Source: CAVTWH01 sp963850915
GTDB lineage: Bacteria > Actinomycetota > Actinomycetes > Mycobacteriales > Micromonosporaceae
Assembly: GCA_963850915.1 (NCBI GenBank)
Contig: CAWKND010000005.1
Span: 806,001 to 870,000, forward strand
DNA length: 64,000 bases
Reading direction: 5' to 3'
The stretch's first letter is position 1; every line of letters begins with the position of its first letter. Below, in pieces: positions 8,581 to 17,847 of this stretch. The position numbers and the translations under genes are program-made. The notes beneath the pieces are model-generated. The model saw only the letters and a program-made list of their open reading frames with translations, was not told the DNA's origin and did no database searches.

Positions 8581-9327
8581 ATGACGCATCGGGACGGGCC
8601 ACAGCGGTGGCGCCGGTTGCCGCTGCGCCGGTTCGCCCCGTACCTGCTCGGCGTCGTGGTGCTGGGGCTGGTCGTGGCGCTGCTGCTGGCCGGGCCGAAC
8701 CTGGGCGGGCACAGCGCGGGCAACGGGGCCGCGCCGCCCGTACTGCCGACGATCACCAGCGCCGCACCCGTCCCCGGGCCGGCGACGGCTGGGACACCGA
8801 GCCGGCCGGCCACCGCCAGCCCGGTACCGAGCCGGTCGGTGAGTGCGAAGCCGTCGGTGGCGGTACCCGCGCTGTCCACCCCGTCCGCGAGCCCGACGCC
8901 GACGCTGCCGCCCGCGCCGACCAGGGCGGCGAATGGCCGGTTCGTCGGACCGGGCGGCCTGTGCCTGGACGACAACGGCGCGATCAGCGCCGAGCACAAC
9001 AAGATCCAGATGTGGGGCTGCAACACCACGTCCGCGCAGATCTGGACGATCGCCACAGACGGGACGTTCCAGGTGGTCGGGCGCTGCCTGCGGATCACCG
9101 ACTCCGGAGCGGCCGGCTCCCGGGTGGAGCTGTTCAGCTGCGACCCTGGCGCGGCCGTCCAGCAGTGGCGGCTGCTGCCCAGCGCCGCCATCGTCAACCC
9201 GGCCAGCGGCCTGTGCCTGACCAACCCGGGCGCCAGCCAGACCAGCGGCGCGCAGGTGGTGGTGCAGTCGTGTGCCACCCCGCTGACCGCGGTCGGTACC
9301 GACCAGCAGTGGCACTTCACCGCCTGA
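8581..9327 (+). CDS. Membrane-anchored ricin-B-type lectin domain protein
   Basis: This 248-residue surface protein has a basic N-terminus, one hydrophobic helix at about 20-42 (no Cys lipobox), a Pro/Ser/Thr/Ala linker to about 118, and a C-terminal ricin-type beta-trefoil. The trefoil shows repeats such as GLCLDDNG, RCLRITDSG and GLCLTNPGA with QxW-like ends (QIWTI, QQWRLL, QQWHF). These domains bind carbohydrates, often galactose- or xylose-containing polymers. ATG 8581 has GGGGAGGGG just upstream. It is divergent from the phosphonate operon, separated by 243 bases that must hold both promoters, although I see no clear promoter boxes there. Confidence 0.87.
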   Translation: MTHRDGPQRWRRLPLRRFAPYLLGVVVLGLVVALLLAGPNLGGHSAGNGAAPPVLPTITSAAPVPGPATAGTPSRPATASPVPSRSVSAKPSVAVPALSTPSASPTPTLPPAPTRAANGRFVGPGGLCLDDNGAISAEHNKIQMWGCNTTSAQIWTIATDGTFQVVGRCLRITDSGAAGSRVELFSCDPGAAVQQWRLLPSAAIVNPASGLCLTNPGASQTSGAQVVVQSCATPLTAVGTDQQWHFTA

Positions 9328-9398
9328 CCTGCCCTTGTCGTTCGGATCCCTACGGGCGGTCGTGTTTGCCCTCGTCGCCGGTGGGGAACAACGGGCGC

Positions 9399-10280
9399 AT
9401 GTCCGCTCTGTCCTCATCCCGCCCTGCCTCATCCAACTCCGGACGGTCGCCCGACGGCGGCCCCTCCGCCGCCCGCGCCAAGGGCGCGGCTGGAAAGGCC
9501 CGCAACAGCCGGACGCTGGCGGTACTCACCCGGGCGGGGCTGGCCTGTTACGGCGTGGTGCACCTGCTGGTGGCGTGGCTGGCACTGCAGATCGCGGTCG
9601 GGCACAGCACCGAGGAGGGTGACCAGTCCGGCGCGTTCCAACTGCTGGCCAAGCAGCCCGGTGGCAAGATCCTGCTGGTCGTGGTGGTGCTCGGACTGAC
9701 CGCGATGGTCGTGTGGCAACTGCTGCTGGCCCTGGTCGGGTACGCCGACGAGCAGGGCAGCAAGAAGGTCCTCCAGCGGCTGGGCTCGGCGGCCCGTGCG
9801 GTGGTGTACGGCTTCCTCGCGGTCAGCGCCGGCAAGGTCGCCTTCGGGCACGCCAGCTCCAGCGCCGGTAAGCAGCAGAACGCCACGGCCGGCGTACTCG
9901 GGCACTCGGGCGGCCGGTTCCTGGTGATCGTGGCGGCGCTGGTGGTACTCGGGCTCGGCATCGGGCTGGCCGTCTACGGCGCGCTGCGCAAGTTCGAGGA
10001 GAAGCTGAACAGCGGCCAGATGAGTGCCGGCATGAAGCGGGCGGCGAAGGTACTCGGGCTGGTCGGGTACGTGACCAAGGGCGTGGCGTACGCGATCGTC
10101 GGGATACTGCTCTTCGTGGCCGCCGTGAAGTACGACCCGGACAAGGCGCGTGGGCTGGACTCCGCACTGCACAGTGTCGCCGGCAAGCCGTACGGCCCGG
10201 TACTGCTCGGGCTGATCGCGCTCGGCTTCGCCGCGTTCGGCGTGTACTGCTTCGTGCAGGCCAAGTACCGGAAGGTGTGA
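9399..10280 (+). CDS. DUF1206 integral membrane protein
   Basis: This 293-residue membrane protein is built from three repeats of a two-helix unit. Each repeat starts with a segment like LTRAGLACYGVVHLLVAWLAL, SAARAVVYGFLAVSAGKVAF or VGYVTKGVAYAIVGILLFV. That triple repeat is the hallmark of DUF1206, whose function is unknown. The N-terminus is a Ser/Ala/Gly-rich cytosolic tail. ATG 9399 follows GGGGAA. The stop is one base from the GTG of the lipid-kinase gene, so it probably belongs to the same operon. Confidence 0.85.
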   Translation: MSALSSSRPASSNSGRSPDGGPSAARAKGAAGKARNSRTLAVLTRAGLACYGVVHLLVAWLALQIAVGHSTEEGDQSGAFQLLAKQPGGKILLVVVVLGLTAMVVWQLLLALVGYADEQGSKKVLQRLGSAARAVVYGFLAVSAGKVAFGHASSSAGKQQNATAGVLGHSGGRFLVIVAALVVLGLGIGLAVYGALRKFEEKLNSGQMSAGMKRAAKVLGLVGYVTKGVAYAIVGILLFVAAVKYDPDKARGLDSALHSVAGKPYGPVLLGLIALGFAAFGVYCFVQAKYRKV

Positions 10281-10281
10281 C

Positions 10282-11229
10282 GTGACCCCGACCGCCCGGC
10301 GCGCAGCCGTCGTCATCAACCCGGCCAAGGTGACCGACCTGGCAGCACGGCGCCAGGAGATCGTCGCGGCGCTGGCCGCCGTGGGCTACCCCGAGCCGCT
10401 GTGGCTGGAGACGACGCCGGAGGACCCGGGGATCGGGCAGACGAAGGAGGCGGTGGCCGCCGGGGTGGACACCGTGTTCGCGTGCGGCGGCGACGGTACC
10501 GTGATGGCCTGCATCACCGGCCTGGCCGGGTCGAAGACGGCACTGGCGATCATCCCGTCCGGTACCGGCAACCTGCTGGCCGGCAACCTCGGGCTGCCGC
10601 ACGACGCGGCCCGGGCCATCGAGTTGGCGGTCTACGGCGAGCGCCGCCGCATCGACGTGGGCAGCTGTGGCGACACCCGGTTCGCGGTGATGGCCGGCAT
10701 CGGCTTCGACGCCCAGATGCTGGCCAGTACCGACGAGTCGACCAAGGCGAAGATCGGCTGGCCGGCGTACCTGCTCGCGGCGCTCAAACACCTGCGGGAG
10801 CGGCCGATGCGGGTACGGCTGCGGCTGGACAGCGGGCCGGTACTGCGCCGCCGGGCCCGTACCGTGCTCATCGCCAACGTCGGCAAGCTGACCGGCGGGA
10901 TCAACCTGCTGCCCGACGCGGAGCCGGACGACGGCCTGTTCGACGTCGCGGTGATCTCGCCGCGCACCATCCGGCACTGGCTGGCGCTCGGCTGGGGCGT
11001 GCTGGCCCGGCGGCCGTCGCCGCGCTTGCTGGAGACCTTCCGGGCGGCCCGGGTGGACCTGCACACCGACCGCGACGAGCCGTGGGAACTCGACGGAGAC
11101 GTACTCGGCTCGACCCGTGACCTAAGCGTCTGGATCGAACCGGCGGCGTTGCTGATCTGCCTGCCGCTGCGAGACGCGCCGAATGGCGCGGCCGAATCGG
11201 GACCGCTGACACCGGAGGTGACCGCATGA
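10282..11229 (+). CDS. Diacylglycerol/sphingosine-kinase-like lipid kinase
   Basis: The 315-residue protein has the DAGK catalytic fold: nucleotide-binding GGDGT at about 69-73, followed by IIPSGTGNLLAGNLG, and the C-terminal segment DEPWELDGDVLG. Soluble bacterial members (DgkB/YegS-like) phosphorylate diacylglycerol or related membrane lipids at the cytosolic face. The GTG start lies one base after the DUF1206 stop, and the stop overlaps the next ATG as ATGA. The coupling to a PAP2 phosphatase places a kinase and a phosphatase for similar lipids in one transcript. Confidence 0.9.
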   Translation: MTPTARRAAVVINPAKVTDLAARRQEIVAALAAVGYPEPLWLETTPEDPGIGQTKEAVAAGVDTVFACGGDGTVMACITGLAGSKTALAIIPSGTGNLLAGNLGLPHDAARAIELAVYGERRRIDVGSCGDTRFAVMAGIGFDAQMLASTDESTKAKIGWPAYLLAALKHLRERPMRVRLRLDSGPVLRRRARTVLIANVGKLTGGINLLPDAEPDDGLFDVAVISPRTIRHWLALGWGVLARRPSPRLLETFRAARVDLHTDRDEPWELDGDVLGSTRDLSVWIEPAALLICLPLRDAPNGAAESGPLTPEVTA

Positions 11230-12893
11230 CTGGCGTGGCCGAGACCGACTCGAACATTGATGGCGCGGGCCTGGCCGACGGTGGCGCCCCTGCCGAAGGT
11301 GGCGCCACCGTCGACAGCACGGGCCAGGACAACGCGACCGATCCGCACCGCCGCGCGGTCGGGGACGGTACGGGCCGGCCGAGCCTGGCGCCGGCCGATC
11401 CGGTGGCCGGGCCGGCGGTCCGGCACTTCGCCGGGCGCAGCCTCGCCGGGCTGGTCGCGGTGCTCGCGGCGGGCGTCGGCTTCGGACTGCTACTTACCCT
11501 GGTACGCCTGCGTTGGCGCCCGTTGTCGACCCTTGACCACGACGTCGCCGACGGGCTCAACGCGATCGTCTCGCGGCACCACTGGATGGTCAGCACGCTC
11601 ACCGAGATCTCCACCTTCGGCGGCCGGCCGGTGCTCATCCCGCTCGTCGTGATCGCGACCGTGGCACTGCTGCTGCGCCGGCGGTACCGGCTGGCGACCT
11701 ACCTGATTGTCACCGGCGTCGGCGCGATCCTCCTCGACCCTTCGCTGAAGGTGATCGTGGGCCGGCTGCGCCCGGTGGTCGCCGATCCGGTCGCGCACGC
11801 TCCCGGGCACAGCTTCCCGAGCGGGCACGCGCTCGGCTCGGCGGTGGCGTACGGCGCGCTGCTGCTGGTCTTCCTGCCGGCCCTGCGGCGTACCTGGCTG
11901 CGCCGGCTGGTGGTCGTGCTGGTGGCGCTGCTGGTGTTCGCGATCGGCTTCAGCCGGGTGGGGCTGGGCGTGCACTACGTCTCCGACGTACTCGCCGGCT
12001 GGCTGCTGGCGGCCGCGTGGCTGGGCGTGACCGGGTACGCGTTCCGGCTGTGGCGTACCGAAGTGGGGCGCCCGGCCGCGCCACTGGCCGAGGGGCTGGA
12101 GCCCGAGCAGGCGCCCGAGTTGACCGCCGCGCCCGCGCACCAACACGTCGTGCATCCCTGGACGAAGGCGTTCGAGCTGGCGACCGGCTGGGTACTCATC
12201 CTCGGCGTGCTGTACGGCTTCGGGCTGCTGGTCTCCCGGTACGACCACGGCACCTTCGTCGAGCACCTGGATGCGAGCGTCCCGCGGTGGCTCGCCGACC
12301 ACCGCACCGACCGGCTCAACGGGCTGAGCTGGTGGGCCAGCAAGGCCGGCGACACGCACGCGATCCTGTTCGTGTCACTGGTGTTCTGCCCACTGGCGCT
12401 GGCCTGGACCCGGCGCTGGCGGCCGGTGGTCTTCGTGGTGCTGACCATGTTCGGCGAGTTGAGCCTCTTCCTGGCCAGCGCGGCAGCGGTGGACCGGCCC
12501 CGGCCGGAGGTACCGCACCTGGACGGGCAGTTGCCGACCTCCAGCTTCCCGTCCGGCCACATCGCCGCCACCATCTGCCTGTGGTGGGCGGTGCTGCTGG
12601 TGGTGTGGCCGCGTACCCGGACATGGTGGCGGTGGATCTTCGCGGTACTGGCGTTCCTGATGCCGGCGATCGTGGCGCTGTCCCGGATGTACCGGGGAAT
12701 GCACCACCCGACCGACGTCGTCGGCGCGATGATCCTGGCTTCCCTGCTGCTTTCCCTGGTGTACCTGGTGATCCGCCCGAACGCCGGCATCACCCGCCCC
12801 AACTTGGCCTCGGCGGAGGCGGAGGCGGAGACGGAGGGGGAGGAGCGGGAGCGTGCTGCGGGTACTGACCTGGAACGTTCGCAACGGGGGTGA
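11226..12893 (+). CDS. Tandem PAP2 lipid-phosphatase membrane protein
   Basis: This membrane protein of 555 residues carries two PAP2 domains. The first has all three motifs: KVIVGRLRP, PSGH near residue 198, and SRVGLGVHYVSD. The second has PSGH near 442 and SRMYRGMHHPTD, but its first motif reads AAAVDRPRP, so the usual Lys is absent. PAP2 enzymes dephosphorylate lipid phosphates on the outer face of the membrane. Two domains in one chain is uncommon, and the second could be weakened or have another substrate. The gene overlaps the kinase by four bases and the following EEP gene by 41 bases. The last 25 residues are Glu/Ala-rich. Confidence 0.88.
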   Translation: MTGVAETDSNIDGAGLADGGAPAEGGATVDSTGQDNATDPHRRAVGDGTGRPSLAPADPVAGPAVRHFAGRSLAGLVAVLAAGVGFGLLLTLVRLRWRPLSTLDHDVADGLNAIVSRHHWMVSTLTEISTFGGRPVLIPLVVIATVALLLRRRYRLATYLIVTGVGAILLDPSLKVIVGRLRPVVADPVAHAPGHSFPSGHALGSAVAYGALLLVFLPALRRTWLRRLVVVLVALLVFAIGFSRVGLGVHYVSDVLAGWLLAAAWLGVTGYAFRLWRTEVGRPAAPLAEGLEPEQAPELTAAPAHQHVVHPWTKAFELATGWVLILGVLYGFGLLVSRYDHGTFVEHLDASVPRWLADHRTDRLNGLSWWASKAGDTHAILFVSLVFCPLALAWTRRWRPVVFVVLTMFGELSLFLASAAAVDRPRPEVPHLDGQLPTSSFPSGHIAATICLWWAVLLVVWPRTRTWWRWIFAVLAFLMPAIVALSRMYRGMHHPTDVVGAMILASLLLSLVYLVIRPNAGITRPNLASAEAEAETEGEERERAAGTDLERSQRG

Positions 12894-13620
12894 GCGCGAC
12901 CGGCTGCCCCGCATCCGCGAGGTACTCGCCGGGCAGCGGGCGGATGTGCTGGCCCTGCAGGAGTTGCGTGGCTTCGACGCCGTGCGGGCCGGCGCCTTCG
13001 CGGCCGAGCTGGGCATGCGGGCGGTCCTCGCCGGCAGCCGGTTCGGCCAGCCGGTAGCCCTGCTGTTCCGGAGCGATCTGGTGGTACGCAACACCTTCCG
13101 GCTGCGCCGGCCGCTGCACCACGGGGCGGCCGGGGTAACCCTGGAGACGGATGCCGGCCCGCTGACCATCATCGGTACGCACCTGTATCCGCACTCCGGC
13201 TGGCGGCGCCGGATCGAGGCCGGCTGGCTGGCCACCCGGGCGCGGCAAGCGCGCATGGTGCTGCTCCTGGGTGACCTCAACACCCTGGACCCGGGCAGCG
13301 ACCACGCCGGCGAGCTGGCCGCGCTGTCGCCGCGGTACCGGCGCCGGCACCTGACCCGGTCGGGTCGCGTGGACACCCGGGCGGTCGGCGTACTGCACCG
13401 AGCGGGCCTGGTGGACCTCTTCGAGGCGACCGGAGCGCACGGGCAGCGGCACACGGTACCCACGCCCGGCCCGTGGGGCGAGGAGTTCGCGCGGATGCGG
13501 CTGGACTACGCGTTCGCCAGCCCCGACCTCGCCGCGTACGCGACCGCCTGCGGGGTGGTCGACGCCGGCAGCGCCTCGGACCACTACCCGCTACTGGCCG
13601 AGTTCGAGCTGACCGGCTGA
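12853..13620 (+). CDS. Endonuclease/exonuclease/phosphatase-family protein
   Basis: A 255-residue EEP-fold enzyme with LTWNVRN at the start, LALQELRG near 36, IGTHLYPH near 115, LLGDLNTLD near 140, LDYAFAS and SDHYPLL at the end. These are the metal-binding and catalytic His/Asp residues of the DNase I / sphingomyelinase / inositol-phosphatase superfamily. No signal peptide is visible. The context with lipid kinase and PAP2 genes favours a phosphodiester or lipid-headgroup substrate over DNA, but this is inference. GTG 12853 has AGGAGCGGGAG upstream, inside the PAP2 gene. Confidence 0.87.
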   Translation: MLRVLTWNVRNGGERDRLPRIREVLAGQRADVLALQELRGFDAVRAGAFAAELGMRAVLAGSRFGQPVALLFRSDLVVRNTFRLRRPLHHGAAGVTLETDAGPLTIIGTHLYPHSGWRRRIEAGWLATRARQARMVLLLGDLNTLDPGSDHAGELAALSPRYRRRHLTRSGRVDTRAVGVLHRAGLVDLFEATGAHGQRHTVPTPGPWGEEFARMRLDYAFASPDLAAYATACGVVDAGSASDHYPLLAEFELTG

Positions 13621-13684
13621 GCGGGGGCCTGGCAAGGCGGGCGGCACTCGCTCCGCAGTGACGTGGGCGGCTACGCTGCCGGGC

Positions 13685-14368
13685 ATGCCGGGCGGCGAAC
13701 AGATCCTGGTGGTCGACGACGACGAGCGCGTCGCCGCCTCACTGCGCCGCAGCCTGGAGTACGCGGGGTACGCGGTGGCCGTGGCGCACGACGGGCCGGC
13801 CGCGCTCGCCGCCGCGTACGGGCAGCCACCGGCGCTGGTGGTACTCGACGTGATGCTGCCCGGCATCGACGGGCTGGGCGTCTGCCGGGCACTGCGCGCC
13901 GGACCCACCCGGGATCTCATGGTGCTGATGCTGACCGCGCGCGACGGGCTGGCCGACCGGGTACGCGGGCTGGACGCCGGTGCCGACGACTATCTGGTGA
14001 AGCCGTTCGAGCACGACGAGCTGCTGGCCCGGGTACGGGCGCTGCTGCGCCGCCGGCCGGCCCCGGTCGGGGACGCGCTCACCCTCGCCGACCTGCGGCT
14101 CGATCCGGTGACCCGGGAGGTGGTCCGGGGCGGGCGGATACTGGAGCTGACGGCACAGGAGTTCGACCTGCTGGCGTACCTGCTGCGCCACCCCCGGCAG
14201 GTACTCAGCCGGCAGCAGTTACTGGACGCCGTGTGGGGCGGCGGCAACCCGGCCACCAGCAACGTGGTCGACGTCTACGTCGGGTACCTGCGCGGCAAGC
14301 TGGAGTCGGGCGGCGAACCACGGCTGCTGCACACCGTACGCGGTGTCGGCTACGCGCTGCGGGTGTAG
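13685..14368 (+). CDS. OmpR-family response regulator
   Basis: A 228-codon two-component regulator. The receiver domain has the acidic pair in VVDDDE, the phospho-acceptor Asp near residue 55 in VVLDVMLPG, Thr in MLTARD and Lys in LVKPFEHDEL. The C-terminal winged helix shows LTAQEFDLLAYLL and the wing LHTVRGVGYAL. ATG 13685 is preferred; GTG 13658 would add nine residues. The stop is two bases before the sensor kinase gene, a standard regulator-kinase pair. Confidence 0.93.
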   Translation: MPGGEQILVVDDDERVAASLRRSLEYAGYAVAVAHDGPAALAAAYGQPPALVVLDVMLPGIDGLGVCRALRAGPTRDLMVLMLTARDGLADRVRGLDAGADDYLVKPFEHDELLARVRALLRRRPAPVGDALTLADLRLDPVTREVVRGGRILELTAQEFDLLAYLLRHPRQVLSRQQLLDAVWGGGNPATSNVVDVYVGYLRGKLESGGEPRLLHTVRGVGYALRV

Positions 14369-14370
14369 CC

Positions 14371-15760
14371 GTGTCCATCCGTGCCCGGATCACCCTCTTC
14401 GGCCTGCTGGTCGTACTCGCCGTGGTGGGCTGCTTCAGCGGCGGCGTGTTCGTGCTACTCGCCGGTGGACTCCCCAAGAGCCAGGACAAGGACCTGACCG
14501 CGCGGGCCGACCGCGCCAGCACCGCCGTCCTCGCCGCACCCGCCACCGACTTCACGCCGAGCCACACCCCGGTCGGCGTCGACCCGGCGGTGGACGACGA
14601 CATCTTCCTGATCGTGCTGGCCGCTGACGGTTCGGTGCTCAGCTCCACCGGCGGGTCGCAGCCCAGCCTGCCCAGCGCACTGCTCGACCAGGCCCGGGCA
14701 GCCGGCGGGGCGTCGGCCACCGTACAGATCGACGGCGTGCCGGTACGCGTTCGGGTACAGCCGTTCCACCGCGCCGACCGGGACGGGTTCGTGGTCGCCG
14801 CGCAGCCGGTCCGGCGGCGCGCCAGTGACCTGCGCGGCATCGTCGCGCTGCTGATCGTCTCGTCGATCGTCACGCTGATCGCGGCCGGGTTCGCCATCTG
14901 GCTGGTGACCCGGCGGGCACTGCGCCCGCTGCGCGAGCTGACCCAGACAGCCGACGAGGTGGGGCGCTCGCCGGACCGTACCCGCCGGCTGCCGCCACCC
15001 CAGCGCAACGACGATCTGGGCCGGGTGACGGGCAGCTTCAACGCGATGCTCGACCGGCTGGAGCAGGCGCACCGGCGTACCGCCCTGATGCTCGCCGCCC
15101 AGCAGCGCTTCACCGCCGACGCTTCACACGAACTGCGTACCCCGTTGACCACGATCCGCGCCAACGCCGGCTTCCTGCGCGCGAATCCGCAGGCCACCGA
15201 GGCTGACCGGGCCGAGGCGCTGGGCGACATCGAGGCCGAGTCGGCACGCATGAGCCGGCTGGTCGACGACCTGCTCACGCTGGCCCGGGCGGACGGTGGA
15301 GCGCTGCTGGCACCGGTACCAGTCGATGTGGGGCAGTTGGCCCACGACGTCTGCCGGCGCGCCGCCGCGCAGCATCCGGACCGCGACATCCACTGCTCCG
15401 GGCCGCCGACCCCGCTGCGGGCCGACGCCGACGCGCTCAGCCAGCTGCTGTGGATCCTGCTGGACAACGCGGTACGGCACACCAAACCCGGCGGACAAGA
15501 TCTGGGTCGTTGTCGCCGCGCCCGCGCCGGGCCGGGCGATCCTGCAGGTCGCCGACGCGGGCGAGGGCATCCCGCCGGGCCAGGAGCGGCGCATCTTCGA
15601 CCGCTTCCACCAGGCCGATCCGGCCCGCCGGCACGGCGGCGCGGGGCTGGGCCTGTCGATCGCCGCGTGGATCGCGGCGGCCCACCGGGGCACGATCACG
15701 GCCGCGAACAACGAGCGCGGCGGCGCCACCTTCACCGTCGGGCTCTCATCGCTTTCTTAA
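14371..15760 (+). pseudogene. Sensor histidine kinase, frame-disrupted in the ATPase domain
   Basis: Partner of the preceding regulator. It has a first membrane helix near residues 8-30, an extracytoplasmic sensor region of about 125 residues, a second helix near 165-190, HAMP, HisKA with the phospho-acceptor His near 253 in SHELRTPL, and a HATPase domain. The N box (LDNAVRHTKPGG) is in one frame. The G1 box DAGEGIPPG, FDRFHQADPA and GAGLGLSI are in the next frame. Removing one base at about 15490-15500 restores …KPGGKIWVVVA… and a 462-residue kinase. As given, translation runs into an unrelated Arg-rich frame. I consider an assembly indel likely. Confidence 0.85.
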
Positions 15761-15805
15761 AACCCGTTCACCGGTACCTCATGCCGGGGCGCCAGGCTGA
15801 CGCTT

Positions 15806-16564
15806 GTGAAGGGGTACGCACACCTGCTCTACGTCCTGGTGCTGTGCCAGGTGTCGACCAGCCTGTTGGCCGGCGTCGGCGAATCGGTCTTCGTCGGCAA
15901 CCCGGGGTACCTGCTGGTCCCGCTCCTGCGCGGCACGCTGCTCGTGGTCGCTGCCGGCTGTGCCGGTGCCGTCGGTTCGGATGGCCGCACGCGGCGGCGC
16001 TGGCCGCTGGTACTGCTGATCGTCTCGGCGCAGGTCAGCGTCTTCGGGTACGTGCTGAGCAACCTGCTGGGCGTACTGCCCTGGGTCAGCGACACGGTGA
16101 ACCTGGTGGGGCTGCTGACAAACCTGGCGCTCCCGCTCGCGATCACCTGGCTGGCGGGGCAGCTGCTCGCCACCTGGCGCCGGGCCTCTCCTGTTCAGCA
16201 GCCGCTGCAGCCCGTCCGCTACCAACCCGCCCTGGTCGCCCCCGCCGTGTTCGCCCCCGCTCTGGTGGCCCCGGCTCCGCCGGCCGGCTACCGGGTGCCG
16301 GTGGTGTTTCCGGCCGGCTCTGCGGATCGCAGCCGGCGGCCGGTCGCTCGAACGCTGGTGGACCCGCACGCGCCGGTCCCCGGGCCGCAGACCGCCTTGC
16401 TACCGCCGGAGGCGTCGTCGGTGTGGACCGTGTCCCCGGTGTCGCCCGGTGCGCCGCCGCCCACTCCACCGGCTCCCACTCCACTGGCCGCCGCTCCGCT
16501 GGCCCCCACTCCGCCGGCGCGTGCCGCTGTCACCAGGATGCTGCCCCGGGACGGTGCCCGATGA
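15806..16564 (+). CDS. Four-helix membrane protein with Pro/Ala-rich tail, unknown function
   Basis: A 252-residue protein with four predicted membrane helices in the first 135 residues (for example LLYVLVLCQVSTSLLAGVG and LVPLLRGTLLVVAAGCAGAV). A long Pro/Ala/Val-rich cytosolic or external tail follows, ending in APPPTPPAPTPLAAAPLAPT-type repeats. I do not recognise a family. The stop overlaps the next gene as ATGA, so both are probably made together. The location directly after a two-component system suggests, but does not show, a functional link. Confidence 0.65.
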   Translation: MKGYAHLLYVLVLCQVSTSLLAGVGESVFVGNPGYLLVPLLRGTLLVVAAGCAGAVGSDGRTRRRWPLVLLIVSAQVSVFGYVLSNLLGVLPWVSDTVNLVGLLTNLALPLAITWLAGQLLATWRRASPVQQPLQPVRYQPALVAPAVFAPALVAPAPPAGYRVPVVFPAGSADRSRRPVARTLVDPHAPVPGPQTALLPPEASSVWTVSPVSPGAPPPTPPAPTPLAAAPLAPTPPARAAVTRMLPRDGAR

Positions 16565-17847
16565 GCGTGCTGGACACCTTCGCCGTCGGGATCGCCCCGG
16601 ACCACTGGCCGGCACTCGTCGCCGCGGTGGCGCTGCCCGGGGTGGTACGCCTCGCGCAGCGGGTACGCGCCCAGCGGCACAGTCTCGCCGTGCAGCTGGG
16701 GCAGCCGGTGGCGGTACCCGCCCGCCCGGTCGAGCCGGTGGCGCTGGTACCCCGCCTCGCCGGCTGGCTCCTCGGCCTCTCCGCCGCGATCCACCTGGCG
16801 CTGCCGTTGGGGCATCACGACGAGCCGCTGCTGCTCGCCGGCTTCCTGGGCAGCGGCGTGGCGTACGCCTGGCTGGCGCTGCGCGCAGCGCGTGGCCGCA
16901 GTTGGAAGACGCTGAGCGCGCTGCTGATCGTGGCGACCCTGATCGCGTACCTGATCGTCCTCGCGCGCGGCGGCGAAGAGCCGGATCAGGTCGGCATCGC
17001 CACCGCGATGATCGAGCTACTCGCCCTCGCCCTCTGCCTGATCCCCTCAGCCGCGCCGAGTTCCCCGGCCGCGCCGCTCCCGCGCCGTGCCCCGTTCGCG
17101 GAAGGCACGCCCTTTCCGGGAGCCGCAGGGCAGCGGCGGAAGTTGGGGCGGCGGATCACCGGGAGCATCGGCTTCGTCCTGGTGGTGGTGGTGTTCGGTA
17201 CGGTGCTGTGGCTGGAGGCGTTCGTGGCGCACGGGGACACCGCGCAGGTCGCCGAGGGCGGGCACCACCACGGGCACGCCGCTCGCGCGCAGGCCGGCAT
17301 CGTGATGACCCCAGTCGGTGACGAGCATCCGACCGGCACGCAGGTGGTGGCCGCGGCGCAGCTGGCTGACCGGACGAAGGCGGAGCTGCTGCGCTACACC
17401 GACATCCGGGCGGCGCTCGCGGCCGGGTACGCGCCGACGCTCAAGCGCACCGGGCTGGACGTACACCTGGAGAACAAGGCGTACGGCAAGGACGGGAAGG
17501 TACTCGACCCGAGCCGCCCCGAGATGCTGATGTACGCCATCGCGGACGGGAAGGCCACGCTGCTGAGCGCCGTGTACACGGTGCCGGTCGCCGGCCGGGA
17601 CGCGCCGACTCCGGGCGGTCCGCTGACCCGCTGGCACTCGCACAACGTGTGCCTGAGCGCGATCCCGCCCGGGTACTCGATCGTGGACGTCTACGGGACC
17701 TGCCCGCCGTTCTCCATCACGGTCACCGTGGCGCAGATGATGCACGTGTGGGTGGTCGACAATCCGGGCGGCCCGTACGCCGACAGCGTGCCCGACTCGT
17801 GGACCCGGGAATTCAACCGTACCAACGGTTTGCCGTTTACCTGGTAA
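16561..17847 (+). CDS. Multi-helix membrane protein with His-rich segment and conserved external domain, unknown function
   Basis: A 428-residue protein. Residues 1-165 hold about five membrane helices. After a charged loop there is one more helix (GSIGFVLVVVVFGTVLWLEAF) and a GGHHHGHAA cluster suited to metal binding. The C-terminal domain of about 180 residues has ordered motifs RPEMLMYAIADG, GGPLTRWHSHNVCLS and MMHVWVVDNPGGPYA. I associate this arrangement with uncharacterised actinobacterial proteins but cannot name a family. The His residues and Cys suggest a metal-dependent role. The gene overlaps the previous one by four bases and its 3' end overlaps the convergent TetR gene by 11 bases. 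Confidence 0.7.
   Translation: MSVLDTFAVGIAPDHWPALVAAVALPGVVRLAQRVRAQRHSLAVQLGQPVAVPARPVEPVALVPRLAGWLLGLSAAIHLALPLGHHDEPLLLAGFLGSGVAYAWLALRAARGRSWKTLSALLIVATLIAYLIVLARGGEEPDQVGIATAMIELLALALCLIPSAAPSSPAAPLPRRAPFAEGTPFPGAAGQRRKLGRRITGSIGFVLVVVVFGTVLWLEAFVAHGDTAQVAEGGHHHGHAARAQAGIVMTPVGDEHPTGTQVVAAAQLADRTKAELLRYTDIRAALAAGYAPTLKRTGLDVHLENKAYGKDGKVLDPSRPEMLMYAIADGKATLLSAVYTVPVAGRDAPTPGGPLTRWHSHNVCLSAIPPGYSIVDVYGTCPPFSITVTVAQMMHVWVVDNPGGPYADSVPDSWTREFNRTNGLPFTW

Noticed and set aside
13663..17847. 1,394-codon plus-strand open frame joining several genes
   Set aside because: It reads shadow sequence over the response regulator, then the kinase N-terminus, and then, after the frame break, the second membrane protein. 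These are separate genes with their own starts.
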